Source: GAS368 sp965227745
GTDB taxonomy: Bacteria; Verrucomicrobiota; Verrucomicrobiia; Opitutales; Opitutaceae
DNA: 64,000 nt
Assembly: GCA_965227745.1 (NCBI GenBank)
Contig: OZ245769.1
Span: 3,038,001 to 3,102,000 of the forward strand
Direction of reading: 5' to 3'
Under the pieces are notes generated by a model. It ran no database searches. It saw only the letters and a program-made list of their open reading frames with translations, and was not told where the DNA came from. Shown piece after piece: positions 60,740-64,000 of this stretch. Position 1 is the first letter of the stretch; every line of letters starts with the position of its first letter. The translations under genes and the position numbers were made by a program.

Positions 60740-61836
60740 GTGCGGCAGGGTAAGATGATTTGCACGGAGACGCCCCGGCCCGGCTCGCTGCGCAGCGAGA
60801 GATGGCCGTGGGCACCGTAGATCTTGGCGAGGCGCTCGCGCGTATTGGAAAGTCCGATACCCTCCTTCGCGCGCTTCATGCCATCGTCGATCCCGGGGCC
60901 GTCGTCGCTTACTTCGAGGTGGAGTTGCCCGGCGGACACCCGCCCGCTCACCGTCACGCGGCCCGGGCCGGACTTGGGCGCGATGCCGTGCAGAATGGCG
61001 TTTTCCACGATGGGCTGGAGAATTAGATTCGGAATCCTTGCCTCCATCGCGGCGGGCTCGATCTCGATATCGACCTGCAAGCGGTCGGAGAAACGAACTT
61101 TCTGGATATCGATGTAGCGCTCGAGGAAATCCATCTCTTGCCGCAGCGTGACTTCCTGCACGCGGGTATTGTCGAGCGACATGCGGAGCAGCGAGCTCAG
61201 GCGGGCGATGAGATTGACGGCCTCGTCGTTCTTCCCCTCGCGCACGAGCACCGCGATGGTGTTCATAGTGTTGAACAGGAAGTGCGGGCGGAGCTGCTCG
61301 CGCAGGGCCTTGAGTTCGGTCTCGACGAGGCGGGCCTCGAGCTGCGCGCTGCGGAGTTCTTCGTTCTTATACCGCTGGTAGATTTCCACGCTGTGGCCAA
61401 AGGCCAGCACCGCCCAGTAGTACGCCATATCAATGATGTTGCGGCCCCAAAAATTGCTCAGCGCCGTCGTCCAAAAATCCTGCAACGGCTCGCCGTAGAA
61501 AACCACGTACGCCAAAATCCGGCCAAGGTAGTACGTCGCCATCACGACGAAACTCATCACGAAGTGAAACCCGATGCCGCCGATCCAGTGGCCGCCGCCG
61601 AGCGGCACTTTCGTCCGCAGCATCAGAATCGCCGGCGCCATCAGCCCCCACATCATCGCGCGGCCAAACTGGGGCATCGCGTACTCGAAGAAATCGAGGT
61701 TGCTGCCCGGGCCCAGCGAGGCGCGATTCGTGAAGTACGTCTCCAGCGAAAGCACCAGCCCGAGAAAGGCCCAGCCCGCGAAGATCAGGGCGGCTTTGGT
61801 CCAGCGGTTTTGCATGGGAGAAACAGGTGCGTTCAT
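60736..61836 (-). CDS. LytS-type sensor histidine kinase
   Basis: A 366-residue kinase of the LytS/YehU class: about four membrane helices (about 20-150), a coiled region, then the His_kinase domain with LRPHFLFNTMNTIAVLVREG carrying the phosphorylated His, and the ATPase with VENAILHGIAPKSGPGRV and DDGPGIDDGMKRAKEGIGLS. The start is ATG at 61836; an in-frame TTG at 61860 is possible. Operon partner of the LytTR regulator. Confidence 0.92.
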   Translation of the reverse strand: MNAPVSPMQNRWTKAALIFAGWAFLGLVLSLETYFTNRASLGPGSNLDFFEYAMPQFGRAMMWGLMAPAILMLRTKVPLGGGHWIGGIGFHFVMSFVVMATYYLGRILAYVVFYGEPLQDFWTTALSNFWGRNIIDMAYYWAVLAFGHSVEIYQRYKNEELRSAQLEARLVETELKALREQLRPHFLFNTMNTIAVLVREGKNDEAVNLIARLSSLLRMSLDNTRVQEVTLRQEMDFLERYIDIQKVRFSDRLQVDIEIEPAAMEARIPNLILQPIVENAILHGIAPKSGPGRVTVSGRVSAGQLHLEVSDDGPGIDDGMKRAKEGIGLSNTRERLAKIYGAHGHLSLRSEPGRGVSVQIILPCRT

Positions 61837-61914
61837 TCTCGGGTCATCGGCTCGGTTCAAGCGGATAAAGCCCCATTTGCGCCGAACGCCATGAAATGAG
61901 CGACAAGATACGTT

Positions 61915-63018
61915 TTACTGCGACGAAGCCTGCGACGAATTGCGCCCCAAAAATCGCGTCACGGCAATCTCCGCGTCAAACGGCACACCCTCGGTCAGGT
62001 GGTTGACCCACTGCCGCGCGAGCATCGGCGCGTAGAGGGCGCCCTTGGCCCCGAGGCCGTTAATCAGCCCCAGACGGCGAGCGGCATCGGGATGGCGGCC
62101 GGCGACGGGGCGCTTATCGGGAAGATTCACGCGAATGCCCGCCGTATGGTCGGTAACGGAAAAACGGCGAGCCTCGCTGGAGGAATTCGGCGAGTGAGCG
62201 AAAGACCCTGAGCTGGTTGACGGGACCAAGAGGCGCTGCGCAGCGGCTTCGAGCTTCTGACGCCCGGTGGCCGTGGGGCTCGAATCGAGCACGCCGGGCT
62301 CGTGCGTGGCGCCGACCCAGGCGATGCCGGGCGCCACGGGGACGAGCCAGTGTCCGTCGTTCAGGATCACATCCGGGTCGAGCGCCGGGGCGGTGGGGAG
62401 ATTGGATTCGAACGTGATGGCAATGATCTCGCCCTTGGAAAATTCCCACGGGACGAAGGCGAAAGGCTCCGCGCGGGCGGCGGTAACACCCGTGCAATCG
62501 ATCACGAGATCGTGGCAGCGACTCGATGTGAGGGTGGCTAGTTCGGCGGAAGCGAGCGCGGCGGAGCGGACACGGTTTTGTTTTTGCCAGCGCTCGCGCG
62601 CAGCGGAGAGCAACGCCGCGAGGTCGATGCGCGCCGCACCCTCGATCCAAAAGCCTTCATCGGTGGCCGCACCGGCGAAAGCGCCGAGCTCTCCCCTCGC
62701 CCGCTTCTCGGCCAAGACGCGGCGCTCGCGGTCGTCAGCAAATCTCCGCCACACGCGCATCTCGCGCCAGAGCGGCACGCCGAGCTCAGCCTCGAGTTCG
62801 CGATAGGTCCCGTGCACCACCGGCAACAGTGATTCGACGCGCCAGCTCGGCACGAGTCGGCGACCCGTAATGGGATTAATGATACCTGCGGCGACGCGCG
62901 AGGCCGCCCGCTCATGACCGGCGTCGACGATCTCGAACGAAATCCCCGCGCGCTCAAACTCCCACGCGAGCATCGTACCCGCGAGCCCCTGGCCGAGAAT
63001 CAGGAAATCGGCAGCCAT
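61915..63018 (-). CDS. FAD-dependent oxidoreductase (DAO family)
   Basis: A 367-residue FAD enzyme. The N-terminal dinucleotide fold is DFLILGQGLAGTMLAWEFER, the following segment is RVAAGIINPITGRRLVPSWR, and the C-terminal part has NLPDKRPVAGRHPDA and GLINGLGAKGALYAPMLA, all typical of the DAO (ThiO/glycine-oxidase-like) group. Substrate unknown. Residues about 282-302 (VPSTSSGSFAHSPNSSSEAR) are encoded by a stretch resembling a dispersed repeat and look like an insertion. The ATG at 63018 is followed at once upstream by the repeat region. Confidence 0.88.
   Translation of the reverse strand: MAADFLILGQGLAGTMLAWEFERAGISFEIVDAGHERAASRVAAGIINPITGRRLVPSWRVESLLPVVHGTYRELEAELGVPLWREMRVWRRFADDRERRVLAEKRARGELGAFAGAATDEGFWIEGAARIDLAALLSAARERWQKQNRVRSAALASAELATLTSSRCHDLVIDCTGVTAARAEPFAFVPWEFSKGEIIAITFESNLPTAPALDPDVILNDGHWLVPVAPGIAWVGATHEPGVLDSSPTATGRQKLEAAAQRLLVPSTSSGSFAHSPNSSSEARRFSVTDHTAGIRVNLPDKRPVAGRHPDAARRLGLINGLGAKGALYAPMLARQWVNHLTEGVPFDAEIAVTRFLGRNSSQASSQ
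62177..62224. repeat. Repeat-like insertion in FAD oxidoreductase gene
   Basis: This stretch encodes PSTSSGSFAHSPNSSSEAR on the minus strand. The sequence CCGTCAACCAGCTCAGGG with a following TCTTTCGCTCACTC resembles a word I associate with dispersed bacterial intergenic repeats (CTCAGGGTCTTTCG). The low-complexity Ser-rich peptide is unlike its surroundings. Confidence 0.5.
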
Positions 63019-63390
63019 GGGGTAGCGCCGGTCTCCGACCGGCGCAGGGGGACGGCCACAACGAAGCGTAGAGAGCAAACACTCCACGCCCGCGAACGCC
63101 TGGGGTGACGCCGGTCAGAAACCGGCGCAACTTCATGGCGAACGAAAGCCCGGCGGGGATGGCTTGGGCTCAGAGGTGGACGGCGATCTCCGAGCGCCGT
63201 CTTCAGGACATCGAAATGCCGTCGCAATTTTCGCCTTCGCCCTCCCGACGGCGCCCGGAGGTCGCCGTCCACCCAAAACCTCGGATACGCGGACGCTGAC
63301 CGCCGGTCAGACGCCTGCGCTACCCCGGGCCATTCAGCTCGGATGAGTCGATTGAGTTCATCCGCTTGCATCGCAGGTAGTGAGCGCGAC
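63019..63390. repeat. Palindromic repeats upstream of FAD gene
   Basis: The gap holds an outer short inverted repeat, GGGGTAGCGC at 63019-63028 with GCGCTACCCC at 63318-63327. Within it are two small hairpins (GCCGGTC-tcc-GACCGGC at about 63028-63044, and GCCGGT-cagaa-ACCGGC at about 63108-63124) and a longer one with arms 63175-63201 and 63247-63273 (25 of 27). No gene seen. Confidence 0.8.
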
Positions 63391-64000
63391 TTACTTCTTC
63401 GCGATCGCCGGCAAGCTCGCGGCGGCGGTAGCCTGGCCGTGGCGCTTGTTTTTCTCGTCGGGCGTGCGGAGCTGAATGCGCTCGGCGAGAGCGGGAAATT
63501 CTGCGCGGAGGACATCCATCGCGCGCTCCAGGATGAGTTCGCCGCCAGCGCCGGAAGTCACGCGACCGAGCACGAGGAGATTTCGCACCTCGTAGAAATC
63601 GGCGTAGTGCGCGATGGCGTAGCCGAAACAAATGCCGATGGCATCGTAGATCGCACGAGCACGGGCATCGCCGGCCTTCATCGCATGCTGCACCTCGATG
63701 AGCTGCTCGGGGAGCGGGAGCGTGGCCGGGAAATTAAAGCCCGCGCGCTGCGCGAGGCGACCCACACCCTGCTGCGAGAAATACTGCACGCCGCACCCGA
63801 TGTCGCCCGACCACTCATCGCGCGGGGCGTCGGGGCGATAGTCGATCGGGGCAAAGGCCAGCTCGTTGAGCCACGGGGTGATCGTGCCCGTGGAGGTGAC
63901 GTAGCCGCCGGCCTGGCTCGTGCCCATCGAAACGCCGAGCACGGCATTGTCGTTCATCGACATCGAGCCCGCGAGCGCGGTGACCTCGCCGTCGTTGACC
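63391..64000 (-). CDS. ROK-family-like protein, N-terminus beyond window
   Basis: At least 203 residues, open to the right edge on the minus strand (frame in which the last full codon is 63997-63999, reading VNDGEVTALAGSMSMNDNAV). Features resemble ROK sugar kinases and regulators: NDGEVTALAGSMSM, GVSMGTSQAGGYVTSTGTIT, and DEWSGDIGCGVQYFSQQGVG. The catalytic Asp and zinc-site residues are not all in view. The ATG at 63963 is internal. Confidence 0.65.
   Translation of the reverse strand, partial: VNDGEVTALAGSMSMNDNAVLGVSMGTSQAGGYVTSTGTITPWLNELAFAPIDYRPDAPRDEWSGDIGCGVQYFSQQGVGRLAQRAGFNFPATLPLPEQLIEVQHAMKAGDARARAIYDAIGICFGYAIAHYADFYEVRNLLVLGRVTSGAGGELILERAMDVLRAEFPALAERIQLRTPDEKNKRHGQATAAASLPAIAKK

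Overview
The window is GC-rich chromosomal DNA from a Gram-negative bacterium, most likely a verrucomicrobium of the Opitutaceae type. The evidence is the 5' part of a 16S rRNA gene with a verrucomicrobial-looking leader (GTTAAGACATGCAAGTCGAACG), a TonB-dependent receptor, xylose ABC transport, several small membrane proteins without recognised families, and a C-terminal LIGGF/LVRG/GPSL/NDDW domain that I associate with secreted proteins of Verrucomicrobia and Planctomycetes. This assignment is inference from pattern recognition; no database search was run.

Layout. 1-1020: 16S rRNA on the minus strand, cut by the left edge. 1021-5647: a largely gene-free stretch of about 4.6 kb holding only a secreted protein and a tiny membrane protein. 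5648-7612: accB-accC (fatty acid synthesis). 7860-17286: an eight-gene minus-strand cluster: DUF4198 protein, ECF sigma factor, ChrR-like cupin anti-sigma, HupE/UreJ membrane protein, small protein, TonB-dependent receptor, TPR protein and DUF4331 protein. It looks like an envelope or metal-acquisition unit with its own sigma factor. 17330-22166: creB-creC-creD followed by genes chained by ATGA overlaps. CreD is much shorter than usual. A CreB-tag-like array of four TTCAY pentamers spaced 11 bp apart lies just upstream of creD. The chain ends in a gene that reads through from a membrane protein into PrmA. 22187-23796: purN, a toxin-antitoxin-like pair and rfaE2.

23848-27701: xylFGH. 28739-30505: grpE-dnaJ. 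30815-41007: manA, ftsK, a RodZ-like protein, an aldose-epimerase-like protein, a long TatA, an Smr protein, a nucleotide pyrophosphatase-like enzyme, AIM24 and DUF4199 proteins. 41116-43394: ECF sigma, membrane anti-sigma candidate and PDZ protein. 43793-44796: an OxyR-like regulator that lacks both redox cysteines but carries an almost perfect OxyR operator overlapping its own start codon. 44847-49361: MFS transporter, U32 peptidase and a hypothetical protein. 49491-51495: five small stress-type envelope genes (YqjK-, YqjE-, DUF1328-, BON- and YqjD-like). 51873-55050: a KinB/AlgB-type two-component pair. 55618-64000: adenylate-kinase-like protein, DUF5684 protein, methyltransferase, a secreted protein with a possible Cys-His-Asp triad, a LytS/LytR-type pair, an FAD oxidoreductase and a ROK-like protein cut by the right edge.

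A second layer runs through the whole window: several families of short palindromic intergenic repeats. Some are nested inside one another (59518-59890). Others have entered coding regions, where they supply the start of xylG, the stop of xylF, the N-terminus of the PDZ protein and insertions in the U32 and FAD proteins.
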